Source of the DNA: Exophiala sp. HKRS030
Lineage: Eukaryota > Ascomycota > Eurotiomycetes > Chaetothyriales > Herpotrichiellaceae
DNA: 64,000 nucleotides
Assembly: GCA_023897205.1 (NCBI GenBank)
Contig: JAHWDD010000004.1
Location: forward strand, 1,426,001-1,490,000
Direction of reading: 5' to 3'
Shown here: positions 10,408 through 20,536 of the stretch, in pieces
Position numbering within the stretch: position 1 is the first letter of the stretch
Layout: every line of letters begins with the position of its first letter
Translations under genes and position numbers: made by a program
Notes under the pieces: generated by a model
Databases searched by the model: none
What the model was told of the DNA's origin: nothing
Seen by the model: the letters and a program-made list of their open reading frames with translations, nothing else

Positions 10408-12432
10408 ATGAGTACGAGTCGTTCTCCCCGGAAAAGACAGAAAAGCTGTGATCAATGCTATCTCCGAAAAGTTCGCTGTCATGGGAGGAGTCCCTCCTGC
10501 GAACCCTGTCGAAGACTCGATTTTCCATGTTCCTTTGCCAATGATGCTTCTGTAGGCAGCTACGGGAACTCGGAAAGAACTCAACCCAGGAAACTACGTG
10601 GTGGGAATGCCTGCCTGCAATGTCGCAAACAGAAAAGTCGATGCGATCAAGGCATCCCCCGGTGCTCGCACTGCGTGGAGAAGCAATGGACCTGCATCTA
10701 CGCAGCGACTGGAAATGCAGGAGCTCTCGACCTCGAAATTCATAACCCACACCGGAACCTGGAAATGGAGACGATTCCTACGCAGTCAACCACAGATTTA
10801 CAGACACCAGGCGCTCATGATGACTTCGTGAATCTCGAACAAAACATTTCCGAAACGCCCAAGGAGAGTAATGCTGAAACTTCTATCGCCGTTGGACCAG
10901 ACACCCTGACAAGAAATCTGGTGGAGGAATTCTTCACGCTTCTCTACCCTCTACCGTCGTTCTCTTTCTTACACCCTGAAATAACCCAAGAACGATTGAT
11001 GGAAGGGTCTCTGGACGAAGCTTTGGTCTTCGCGATATGTGGCATTACCGAACTTCAACGAAGATCGGACTCTGAAGCTCAAGGACGAAGTGTAGCGTGG
11101 ATTTCCAAAAGCGAAGAGCTCATTTGGCAGCATCTGGAGAAGCCTAGCATGGCACGCCTTCAAGCGTTGGTTCTGTGTGTGGCTTACCGCATCGATACTG
11201 GCTCCTCTCACCGGGCCTTCATGCTTGCAGGAGTTGCCTCTAGGTCTGCAACTGCAATGAGGTTAAACCATGAAAGACATGACCTGGATCCTACCAGCAA
11301 TGAGGTTCGACGCCGTACTTTGTGGTCCCTCAAGGTGCTTGAACAGTACTTCTCAATTGGTCTTCCTGAATATGAACTGCTGCCATTTGAGAATATCTAT
11401 CTACAGCTCCCGAGTCGTGAAGACTGTTTTCAAGAGTCTGACCAGCCATTACATCTGGAGGGAGGAGCATACAGCCTGTTTGTCAAACTAACATCGTTAC
11501 GAAGGGACACCATGAAATTCAATCGCTCAATAGCTCTGTTCGACCAGCCTTTCCCACAACTCCTCAAGCTCACCCGAAGTCTGGACAGTGAGCTGCTACA
11601 TCTACGGGATCAGATGCCCGCTGGCTCAGACATGGCGGCCGCTAGTGTGGCCCAATTCATCTCGACACCGTGGCTGGCGAGACATCTGGTCATGCAACTG
11701 TCATGGCATCAATGTCGATGCGATCTATATCGGCTCTTTCTTCCAGGCTATCCAGAAGCTGCACCCGCACTGGTACTAGCTGACCTCGACCTCGCCACCA
11801 CACAAACCGCGGTTCAGGTCTGCGCGAAAAGTGCACTCTCCATCATTGAAATCTTGTCTGAAGTAAACTCACAATGCTCTCATTCGCCTTTAATGGAGTA
11901 TGATTCTGCCATATGCGGCTACCATGCATGTCGGCTGATCTTGTTTCTGGCCGGTTGCCAGTCCGAAATGTCTTCCATCTCCAAGGAATACGCGATCAGC
12001 CGAGGAGAACTATGTCTGGCCGCTATGAAAAGATTTTTCAGACGCTCAGCACCAGTCGGTCCTATTTTGAAGGATCTGGAAAGACTAATTTCGACGTGTA
12101 GCACCTCTTCCGACAACTGGGCTCAGCTGATTTTCCGCTCAACTCCTACCGAGAGAAGCCGAGACCCGTTGCTCTCTCAAGTGGCAATGGCAAAACAACG
12201 TCTCGCTATACACAGTCTACTACGACAAGCAGAATTTGAAGACGGCGAGTCTTCCATCGTAGCCTCATCATCTGGCCCGGCAGTTCAGCCCTCCCCAAAT
12301 GACAACACGCCACCACCCTCGTATCCTGTACCAACCTATGTTCCCCAGCAGAGGTTGGAATTCGAACAGGTATATTCTCATTTCCATGGAGATTTGTTTA
12401 GATTCTCTACACAAACAATGGAATACCCATAA
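10408..12432 (+). CDS. Fungal transcription factor with two tandem Zn2Cys6 clusters
   Basis: A single exon encodes 674 residues. Two complete binuclear zinc clusters stand in tandem. The first is at residues 14-41 (Cys 14, 17, 24, 31, 34, 41) and the second at 69-96 (Cys 69, 72, 79, 86, 89, 96). They have the same 2-6-6-2-6 spacing and a 27-residue linker. Most Zn2Cys6 proteins carry one cluster and bind as dimers. From about residue 170 follows the fungal-specific factor domain, with a conserved helix near RMRLNHERHD and RRRTLWSL. No introns. Upstream is the mariner relic, downstream a sugar transporter on the same strand, then GH3 and sulfatase genes. It may control that group; this is inferred from position only. 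Confidence 0.9.
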   Translation: MSTSRSPRKRQKSCDQCYLRKVRCHGRSPSCEPCRRLDFPCSFANDASVGSYGNSERTQPRKLRGGNACLQCRKQKSRCDQGIPRCSHCVEKQWTCIYAATGNAGALDLEIHNPHRNLEMETIPTQSTTDLQTPGAHDDFVNLEQNISETPKESNAETSIAVGPDTLTRNLVEEFFTLLYPLPSFSFLHPEITQERLMEGSLDEALVFAICGITELQRRSDSEAQGRSVAWISKSEELIWQHLEKPSMARLQALVLCVAYRIDTGSSHRAFMLAGVASRSATAMRLNHERHDLDPTSNEVRRRTLWSLKVLEQYFSIGLPEYELLPFENIYLQLPSREDCFQESDQPLHLEGGAYSLFVKLTSLRRDTMKFNRSIALFDQPFPQLLKLTRSLDSELLHLRDQMPAGSDMAAASVAQFISTPWLARHLVMQLSWHQCRCDLYRLFLPGYPEAAPALVLADLDLATTQTAVQVCAKSALSIIEILSEVNSQCSHSPLMEYDSAICGYHACRLILFLAGCQSEMSSISKEYAISRGELCLAAMKRFFRRSAPVGPILKDLERLISTCSTSSDNWAQLIFRSTPTERSRDPLLSQVAMAKQRLAIHSLLRQAEFEDGESSIVASSSGPAVQPSPNDNTPPPSYPVPTYVPQQRLEFEQVYSHFHGDLFRFSTQTMEYP

Positions 12433-12963
12433 CTGCCGAAGCGCTAGGAAATGTTGACCAATGTTTTCGGATGAAAGTGCCCATCAGCCTGCTAACATCA
12501 GATACAAGTAGCAGTCTTCAAATTTCAACCGGCACTGAGGTGTTTATCGGGTACCAAAATGTGTCCATGAAGCCATCTTCCACTCCTAGACAGAGGTCGG
12601 CTCCCAAGGCTCACGAGATCAGTACCAATAGCCGCAAATCGCCCGAAAATATATGCCTGACAGCAGCTTGCTGTGGCTGCTACGGGTATCGGTCCCCACC
12701 ATGCGAAGCCCTACGGATGTCGGTTTTCCACTCCGCATTTTACGATCAGCCCGCTTGGAGGGCCTCGATCCGAATAGTGGAGTCGAACGGGAGGTGCGAA
12801 TTCATCAACAGAGCAAGACTTTTTGATCATAAGTCGATAATCTTGTATCTGGTCGGCCGCGCTTAAATATCTCTTAAATCTTCCCCTCGACCATCCTACC
12901 CCCAGGTCGGATACCTGCTTTTCTAGTTGTACATTGACTCGATTGCGAGTCGTGCCTCAAGCC
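12433..12963. other. Intergenic, promoter of the sugar transporter
   Basis: 531 bp between two same-strand genes. A 131-codon open frame here (12471-12866) has no recognisable content and is regarded as chance. Confidence 0.45.
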
Positions 12964-14762
12964 ATGGCTTCTCGAATGGGAACAATCAAGGCTTACTTCC
13001 TGGTGGCTGTTTGTTGCACGGGTTCATTCTTGTTCGCCTATGATACAGGTGAGGTCTTACAACGCTCCAGCAGGTACTTTGGATCTATATTGACCATGGG
13101 CATCAGGTATCATTGGTGGCGTCCTAACCCTCCAATCGTTCCAAGACGATTTTCGCTACAGCAACAAGGAAAAGACCAATGTCAACTCGAATTCGAACAG
13201 TCTGCTACAAGCTGGTGGTATGGACTATTGCCCTCTGTGCCTTTGACCACATTCTCACCAACTTTCTAGCGTTCTTCGCGTGTTTCTTCACCTGGCCCTT
13301 TACTGCACGCTTCGGTCGACGGTGGTCTCTCGCTTTGGCGTCAGCCATCTTCTGCGTTGGAGCGATCATACAAGTCCAGAATACACACCACATTGGTGCA
13401 TTTTACGCTGCTCGAGTCGTTTCCGGCATTGGCGTTGGTATGGCAACAGTTATGATTCCAATGTTCAGCGCAGAGATGGCACCTAAGAATCTTCGTGGGC
13501 CTCTCGGGAGCATGTTCCAATTCTTTTTCACTCTTGGAGTCATGACGAGTTACTGGGTCAATTACGCCGTGTCAACGAAAGTGAGCCCTGGAACCCGTCA
13601 ATGGCAGATTCCTATCGGCCTGCAACTTGTTCCTGGCGGCCTCCTCGGCCTTGGAATGTTGATTCTCCCCGAGAGTACCCGGTGGCTGGCAAAACGTGGC
13701 AGGCGCGAAGAGGCGATGAAGTCCCTGATCTGGATTCGTGGAGGCGACAGCGAGGAAGTCCAAGCTGAGTATGTACGTCCTATCCGAGAACGGAATTTGA
13801 TGCTGATTATGTCTAGAATGACGGAGATCCTCGCTGGGATCGATGCTGAAACACATGCCAGAGAAGGACTCACCTGGAGAGAGATGCTGGCTGCAAGCAA
13901 TCGCTCGCGAGTCCTGACCGTGATAACCCTGCAGATTGGGGTGCAGCTCACCGGTAACACCTCCCTGGCATACTACGCTCCTCAGGTATTCCAGACCGTC
14001 GGCGCAGGCAACTCGAAGCTTCTGATTAGCGGATTCTTTGGTGTCATCAAGGTTGTGTCATGTTTGCTCTTCCTCGCTTTCTTGGTGGAGCGAATCGGTC
14101 GGAGAAAGGCTTTGATGGGTGGTGCCTTTGCTATGGGCGCTTTGATGCTGATTGTTGCGTGTCTCACCGCGACGCATCCACCGAAGAAGAACCAGACACA
14201 TGTGTCGGCTGCAGGCGCGGCTGCTATCACGATGATATATCTTGAAGCAGGTGGGTGTAGATGAGATCCATGGCCAAAAGAGAACAAGCTAGCTAACATG
14301 ATACCTTTCAGCCGCATACAACATGTCATTCGGTCCAGTTTCGTGGCTGTACACGAGTGAGATTTTCTCGAACCGTACCCGTGAAATGGGTATCGCCATC
14401 GGCACTGCGACGCAATGGCTGTTCAATTTTGTCTTTTCTCAGGCCACTCCACACGCCGTCGACAATCTTGGATGGAAGACCTTCTTGATGTTTGCCATTT
14501 TCAACTTTGCCTTGGTCGTTTATTCTTGGTTCGTTATCAAAGAGGTAAGCAACATTCCCAAGAACCAAGTCCGCCGACTTGCACGGTACAGAGGGCTAAC
14601 CGAATCTGTATCTAGACGACTGGAAAATCTCTCGAGGAAATGGAAACCGTCTTTGGTTCGGAGCAGACCAAGATTCGTGCCGAGAATCTAGAAGCTGCGC
14701 AACACCAGCTCCAAGAAAAGGCCATCAACTCCACCACACACGTGGAAGCGAAGGAGACGTAG
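12964..14762 (+). CDS. MFS sugar transporter (SP family)
   Basis: Five exons (12964-13048, 13107-13217, 13270-14250, 14312-14544, 14616-14762) encode 518 residues with about 12 membrane segments. Sugar-porter signatures are present: ARFGRR after the second membrane segment, the RVVSGIGVGM and EMAPKNLRG loops, PESTRWL before the central loop, VERIGRRK, and a late NFVFSQATP. The protein should move a sugar or cyclic polyol across the plasma membrane with protons; hexose, disaccharide or quinate cannot be separated by eye. It lies downstream of the tandem-zinc regulator and is convergent with the secreted GH3 glycosidase gene, which could supply its substrate. Confidence 0.9.
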
Positions 14763-15132
14763 AAAAGCCGAGGCTGTCGTGGCAACGAGAACAGGAATCG
14801 TTTTGCTAGGCTGACATTGCACGTTGTTAGTTAGTGGTCACTTTATCAGACGGCTAGGTCGGAGGAGGTAGTTCGATGCTTCCGAATCGTCTCCCATAGA
14901 ACACAGTATTGATACAGTGTTCCAAGTTCTTCACAAGATCCTTGTAGTAAAATCTTGGCTCGTACCACGTCTGGGGGATGTTTATTTAGGGGAAATGCAA
15001 ATGCCACGTCGAGGTGGATTTCGTGGACCCCTTCCACTTTGATTTCTTGCACGAGCCCTGCCATTGTATACAAAGTACGGAGGATGGATAGCTACCTGAG
15101 TATGACTACATCCAGGCTCATGTAGTACCATG
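14763..15132. other. Convergent intergenic region
   Basis: 370 bp between two stop codons, with no gene seen. Expected to hold the two 3' ends. Confidence 0.5.
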
Positions 15133-17652
15133 TCACAGACTGATCGTTGCGTTCTTTAGATCAACCAATTTCGAACTCGATCCTACCCAAAAGGTATAGT
15201 TCCCCGAATCGACCTGATATTTGGCGTCGTTGTAATACCCTAGTTCCATCTTGTCGACGGTGAAGTTGACCTGTCGTGACTGTCCAGGTTGCAAGTCGAC
15301 TTTTTCGAAACGAATCAGTCTCTTGTTGGGCAATTCAATGTCGCTGGAGGATTGTTGTCGGTAATAAGCTTGGACCACCTCCTTACCGGCCACGGAACCA
15401 GCGTTGGTGACGGTACAAGATATCGTAATGACACCAGTACCGTCGCCATCACCACTGCTAGTTGTGGTGTTCGTGGCGTTCGTAGCCTTTGTAATCTGAG
15501 GCGAAGAAATGTCAAAAGTCGTGTAACTCAAACCGTACCCAAAAGCCATGGGGGCACCGTTTCTTTCCAGACACGGAAATGTCCAGTCACCTTGCCCACA
15601 ACCTCCAGATCCTGAAGGATAAGAACCCGAACCACCCTCGTGGTCGGACGGGAGGTAGTCGTAGTAGATTGGAAACGCCCCGTTGGCCTGAGGCATGGTG
15701 ATGGTCATTTTGCCACTGGGGTTGACTTTCCCCGTTAGGATCTCGACGAGACTGTCGGCGGTGAATTCTCCCGCGAGGAACTCGTGGAGGATTGCCTTTG
15801 TGCGAGTGACGGTCGAGTTGTCGAGGACAAACGCCTGGCCGCCGTTGAGCACCAGAACCGTCGGCACGCCGGCGTCCAGGACGGCATCCAGCAAGGCCTG
15901 CTGGTCTCCGGGAAACCCGAGGTCGGCGTGAGAGTAGAATTCTCCGTCGGTGCGTTGGCCGACGTTGGAGTCTTGGGAGTAGACCGACAGCGAACCGAGG
16001 GACGCGATGGCGATGCCGGCCCTTTTTGCAGCGGCGACGGCGGCTTGGATGCCCGAGGTGTCGTTCGGGCCGGTAGTCGTCGAGTAGATCTCGACGCCTG
16101 CGACGTACTCGACGTTTTCGCTGCCCAAGGCCGCTTCCAGACTTTGCTTCAGGGTCCGGCCGTGCAAGGGGTTCGAGCTGGTGGATGGGGCGTAGGATCC
16201 CGGGTCGAGAAGGTCTCCAAACGGACCGACGAGTGCCACCTTGGAGAGATTGGATTGGGGGAGGAATCCGTCGTTGTTGCTCAGCAGGACGATGGCCTCG
16301 CGCGACGCCCGACGGTTGACGTCCAAGTGCTCGGCGGCACGGAGGGTCTGGTTGAGGGTTTCCAGGGTAGGCAGGGGGAGATCGAACGTGCCCGTCTCGA
16401 ATTTGACGATCAGGTTCTGCCGGACGGCCTCGTCGACAAGTCGGATGACTTCTGCATCGTCAGAGCTGTTGACCAGGGAGGGGAAGCAGGCGGGCTGCCC
16501 TGGGGCCAACTCTAGCTGCAAGCCTGCTCGGAGGGCTCGGAGGGCGGCGTCTTCGAGGGAAGAAGCCACCAAGCTCTGAGTGTCCAAGTGCAGAATCCCC
16601 ATGGCGTCTGACATGATCAGACCCTGGAAGCCCAGTTCCGACCGAAGCATTCCCTGGATCAGTTTCGTGTTCATCGACATGGGGACCCGGTCGACGCTCG
16701 AGTAAGAGACCATGAGGGCCGTGGGGTTTTCCTTGATGACCCGGATGTAAGGGATGGCGAGGTCGTTGTAGAGGTGATTCACACCGCCGTTCATGCTCGC
16801 CGTGTTGACACCTCCCACACCTTGGCCGTACATGAAGTGCTTGATCGTCGTGCCCACTTTAATATATCCATTCTCGTCTCGTTCTTGCATCGTCCGAACA
16901 TATTGAGCGGCAAACTCTCCAATCAGGTAAACGTCTTCTCCATACCTGTCGTCACCATCACAAGAAATTTAGTACCGGGGGTCTTAATAAAGAGCAAAGA
17001 GAGAGGGGGGTTTTAGGGGAAATACTGACATCTCTCCGACACGGCCATACCTGGGATCCTTGGCCACGTCCAATTCTGGGCTGAGGACCCAATGCGTTCC
17101 CAAAGCCACGTTCTCCTCTCGAATGGCCGCCACGACTTCTCCGTACAGATCCAAATCCCACGTCGTCGACAAGGACAATGTGGCCGGGAACACTGTTCCA
17201 CCGGGCACATAGATCGAGTTAACGGAATCCGTGACGGTGATCCACGGCACTTGAGAGTCATTCAATTGCTGCTCCCGAACCCTGTTGGCGTACGGCAGTA
17301 CGTCTTGGGCCTGGTTGAGCTGAGAACCGTAACCTGATAGGTGTGGTCAGTCAGGAGAAGAGAGATCATCGAGAATGTAGAACTCACTCAAGATGCCGTG
17401 TTGCAATGGATACAGGTTGTCCCATGTTGTCTGATTAAAGGTAACGTTTGGGCCAAGCAGTTGTCTTATCCCACCCATCTGGGCGATCTTCTCTTCCCAA
17501 CTGAGTTGAGGCAACAAACTATCCGCCCGGACAGCTGCAGGAAGAGACTTGTCCTGCCATGCTGTGCTGTTGTTGTCGCGTCGTACCAACACGGCGGATG
17601 AAGCTGCTGTCGAGATAAATAGAGCAAGGCCAGAGAACAAAAGACCGACCAT
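15133..17652 (-). CDS. Secreted glycoside hydrolase family 3 (beta-glucosidase-like)
   Basis: Three exons (17652-17388, 17333-17030, 16945-15133) give 793 residues. The first 20 or so form a signal peptide (GLLFSGLALFISTAASSA), so the enzyme should be secreted, with several N-glycosylation sequons. The GH3 barrel holds the KHF pair (Lys225-His226) and the nucleophile motif IMSDAMGI (Asp303). The second alpha/beta domain and a C-terminal fibronectin-III-like domain follow. GH3 enzymes release terminal beta-linked sugars, most often glucose or xylose. The acid/base residue was not placed. Start: the first ATG before the signal peptide; a GTG six codons upstream was not used. It is convergent with the sugar transporter and divergent from the sulfatase. 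Confidence 0.92.
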
Positions 17653-17831
17653 TTTCGCTGATTTCTGCACGCGTGATCCTTCAGAAGGTCTCTGAGAAAC
17701 GTTTACTCGCCAGGTTCAACTCTCGACACCATTTTTATAGCTTGCGAACAACATCAGAGGCTAACGAATGCCATCACTACCGAGGTCAGCCCATCTTTGC
17801 CGTGGTTTGGAGAGAGTTTGAATTTTTTTCC

Positions 17832-17870
17832 ATTCCGAGGCGACGATCTTTTGGTAATTCGCCTCGAATG
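17832..17870. repeat. Inverted repeat in the GH3/sulfatase promoter
   Basis: CGAGGCGA (17836-17843) pairs exactly with TCGCCTCG (17859-17866) across 15 bp. CATT and AATG outside also pair, with one base bulged. It lies about 185-220 bp upstream of the GH3 start. It may be a regulator dimer site or a cruciform. Confidence 0.5.
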
Positions 17871-18042
17871 GCGACGGCACCATCGCCTTCGCTAGGTAAG
17901 TTATCCTCGCATCGCGCGGTGCCAACAGGTCAAAGTCCACCGCCCGGCTGGTATGATGAGACTTGGAGCCCCATGTTCACTCCGTTCTGCGGGGACATAC
18001 GGTAAGTGGTAGTTGCGGAGGTTCACGTGGTGAATGAAGCCG

Positions 18043-18110
18043 TCGACCGACATCCGATGCATTGCCTGTTTGGGAATTGTATCCACTTGAGTATCTTCGA
18101 CCGACATCCG
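18043..18110. repeat. 14-bp direct repeat in the GH3/sulfatase promoter
   Basis: TCGACCGACATCCG occurs at 18043-18056 and again at 18097-18110, starts 54 bp apart (about five helical turns). The repeats lie about 280-345 bp before the sulfatase start. Each copy ends in CCG, which would suit a Zn2Cys6 factor. Confidence 0.55.
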
Positions 18111-18388
18111 TAGCGCATGAAGTGGCAGTTCCGTGTCTGGCCGAAGCATTTGGTAACATCTAATCTCAACGAGCACACGAGTTCGGTTTGGGATTTTGTG
18201 AACAGAGGGTCCCATTGAGAGACCTCAAGAGACCAAGGCTGATTAGGACACATTATTCAAGATCTTTTTCCTTGACCTTGATCCTGTGTGACGTTGAATT
18301 CCCTTCACCAACGTCTCCCTTTTTCATCGTGAAGAGATCAAGGCGTGTACAGTACACAAACCCAAACATCTAGGTACATGTTACAGCC

Positions 18389-19945
18389 ATGGCAAACACA
18401 AAGCGGCCAAACATTCTTTTCATAATGGCGGATGACCATGCATCCAAAGCCATCTCAGCATACGGAGCCGGCATCAACAACACGCCCAATCTCGACCGCC
18501 TTGCTAAGGAGGGAGCCTTGCTCAACCATTGCTATGTGACCAACTCGATATGTACCCCGTCTCGAGCAGCAATTCTGACAGGCACATACAATCATGTCAA
18601 CGGAGTGGTGACACTCGACAGCAAAATCAACAAAAATCTACCAAATGTAGCGAAACATCTCCGGACAGCAGGGTACGACACGGCAATGATTGGCAAATGG
18701 CATCTAGGTGAAGGAAAGGACTGTGAACCCAGTGGATTTGATCACTGGAGTGTGCTGCCCGGTCAAGGCAACTATTGGGACCCGACCTTCATCGACATGG
18801 ACGGACATGAGAGGGTCACAGAAGGCTATGCTACGGACATCATTACCGACAAGTCTTTAAAATGGCTCAAAGAGAGACCTTCCGACAAACCTTGGTTTCT
18901 AATGTGTCACCATAAAGCGCCGCACCGCAGCTGGGAATGTGATGATAAGCACAAGGGCCTTTACTCTGGCAAGATCAAGGTGCCCGAGACCTTCTCAGAC
19001 GACTATAAGAACCGGGCGAGGGCCGCCAAGATTGCAAAAATGCGTGTGGCAGATGATCTCACCTATAAGGATCTTGGCCTTGTGCAAACTGATGGCGGGA
19101 GACGCAAGCTGGGTGAGATGATGTGGGATGGAGCTCGTAAGATCCCAAACAACCCACAGGGGCTCCGACTCATCGACGCGGATGACGGAACTGTCTTTAC
19201 CTTCTCTACCGAGAAAGAATTGGGTGAGTTCAAGTTCCAACGATACATGCAGCGGTACCTCCGCACCATCCAGAGTGTGGACGACAACGTCGGAAGGATG
19301 TTGGATTGGCTGGACCAGACCGGTCAAGCTGAGGATACCGTGGTCATCTATACCTCGGATCAAGGGTTCTTTCTGGGCGAACATGGCTGGTTCGACAAAC
19401 GATTCATGTACGAGGAGAGCTTCCAGATGCCATTTATGTGCCGATATCCCCGAGAAATCAAACCAGGAACCATCAACAACGACCTCGTGAACAACGTTGA
19501 TTTTGCCGCCTTGTTCCTAGATTGGGCACGAGCTCGAACGCCGAGCTACATGCAGGGCCGTAGTTTCAGGGGGCTGTTGAAAGGCGAGACGATTGACGAT
19601 TGGCGGCAGGTGGCATATCATCGATATTGGATGCACAATGATATCATTCACGAGGCTTATGCGCACTATGGGGTCCGGGACCAACGGTTCAAGTTGATAT
19701 ATTGGTATTGTGAGGACTTAGGTGTGGAAGGCGCAAGGCCAGGAGGTGAGGATTACAAAGAGTGGGAGCTCTTTGACTGTCAGGAGGATCCGCTGGAGCT
19801 GTTCAACCTCTATAACGACCCTACGTATAGGGAGGTCGTGGCCCGGATGACCAGGCTCTTGGAAGAGAAGATGGATGAGATTGGTGACGAGCCCGCCCAC
19901 CAGGTGAAGCGGATAGAGGATTCCCTGGTTCAACCGAAGCTTTGA
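18389..19945 (+). CDS. Type I sulfatase (formylglycine-dependent), bacterial-like
   Basis: A single exon encodes 518 residues. The N-terminus begins the alkaline-phosphatase-like fold (NILFIMADDH, Asp15-Asp16 for calcium). The signature CTPSRAAILTG sits at residues 55-65, with Cys55 as the residue converted to formylglycine. GKWHLG and the C-terminal YTSDQGFFLGEHG complete the active site. The fold resembles N-acetylglucosamine-6-sulfatase and mucin- or heparan-type sulfatases more than fungal choline sulfatase; that is by eye. There is no signal peptide, so it should act inside the cell on imported sulfate esters. Lack of introns would fit a gene taken from bacteria but does not prove it. 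It diverges from the secreted GH3 glycosidase. Confidence 0.9.
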   Translation: MANTKRPNILFIMADDHASKAISAYGAGINNTPNLDRLAKEGALLNHCYVTNSICTPSRAAILTGTYNHVNGVVTLDSKINKNLPNVAKHLRTAGYDTAMIGKWHLGEGKDCEPSGFDHWSVLPGQGNYWDPTFIDMDGHERVTEGYATDIITDKSLKWLKERPSDKPWFLMCHHKAPHRSWECDDKHKGLYSGKIKVPETFSDDYKNRARAAKIAKMRVADDLTYKDLGLVQTDGGRRKLGEMMWDGARKIPNNPQGLRLIDADDGTVFTFSTEKELGEFKFQRYMQRYLRTIQSVDDNVGRMLDWLDQTGQAEDTVVIYTSDQGFFLGEHGWFDKRFMYEESFQMPFMCRYPREIKPGTINNDLVNNVDFAALFLDWARARTPSYMQGRSFRGLLKGETIDDWRQVAYHRYWMHNDIIHEAYAHYGVRDQRFKLIYWYCEDLGVEGARPGGEDYKEWELFDCQEDPLELFNLYNDPTYREVVARMTRLLEEKMDEIGDEPAHQVKRIEDSLVQPKL

Positions 19946-20536
19946 ATTCGTTGGAATTTCATGTGCTGCCTCGAAGGTATTTGGACTTTCTTCTTTTGGT
20001 AAAAGTAGTCGATTCTCATTTAGAAAGGACCCAGGAGCTGCGCATTAGATTTCGAGTTCGTTACGAAGTATTTTGATCGTTGCTTGTGGGCTGCGATCCC
20101 TGAATCGATATCAATAGTAGAGTAGTGTTTAGTAAAGAATTGGTTAGCCCTAGTTACGATGTAAAAGCAGCGATGCTCAATGAGTACGCAGTTTTGTCGC
20201 CAAGCCAAAGTGCCAGCGGCGGCGTTCGGCTTCTCAGGCCCTGCATCTCGAGAGTAACTCGATAGTAGCATCAATCTCCTACTTAATTTGTTTTCTAGTC
20301 TCTATTTCTTCCTTTTCCTTTCGTCTGGTGGCACCAGACGCTTTCATACCTGGTACTCCAAGCTTCGGTTCGGCTCACCGTGGAGAACATGGTATCTGAA
20401 GCTCGGTAGTCTACTCTTGTTAAAAAAAAGCCGCAACATACAACCTAGACAAAATTGCGCTCAGGCTGCCTTTCAATCGCATTGGGAATTGTCCAGAAGA
20501 ATATCTTCGTCACAGTTTGCACTCTCTCCGATCGCC
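19946..20536. other. Intergenic, MRPL20 promoter with a perfect palindrome
   Basis: 591 bp with no gene. It contains CGTCTGGTG-G-CACCAGACG (20322-20340), a perfect 9+1+9 palindrome about 200 bp before the MRPL20 start; its role is unknown. Confidence 0.5.

Larger units (their letters stand above)
17653..18388. promoter_or_regulatory. Shared divergent promoter, GH3 gene / sulfatase gene
   Basis: 736 bp between the start codons of two divergent genes. It contains a strong inverted repeat and a 14-bp direct repeat, listed separately. Confidence 0.55.

Noticed and set aside
12471..12866. 131-codon open frame between the tandem-zinc regulator and the sugar transporter
   Set aside because: No domain, and its composition is unlike its neighbours; probably UTR or promoter sequence.
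15784..16515. 243-codon + strand open frame opposite the GH3 gene
   Set aside because: Shadow of the GH3 reading frame, with no recognisable content.
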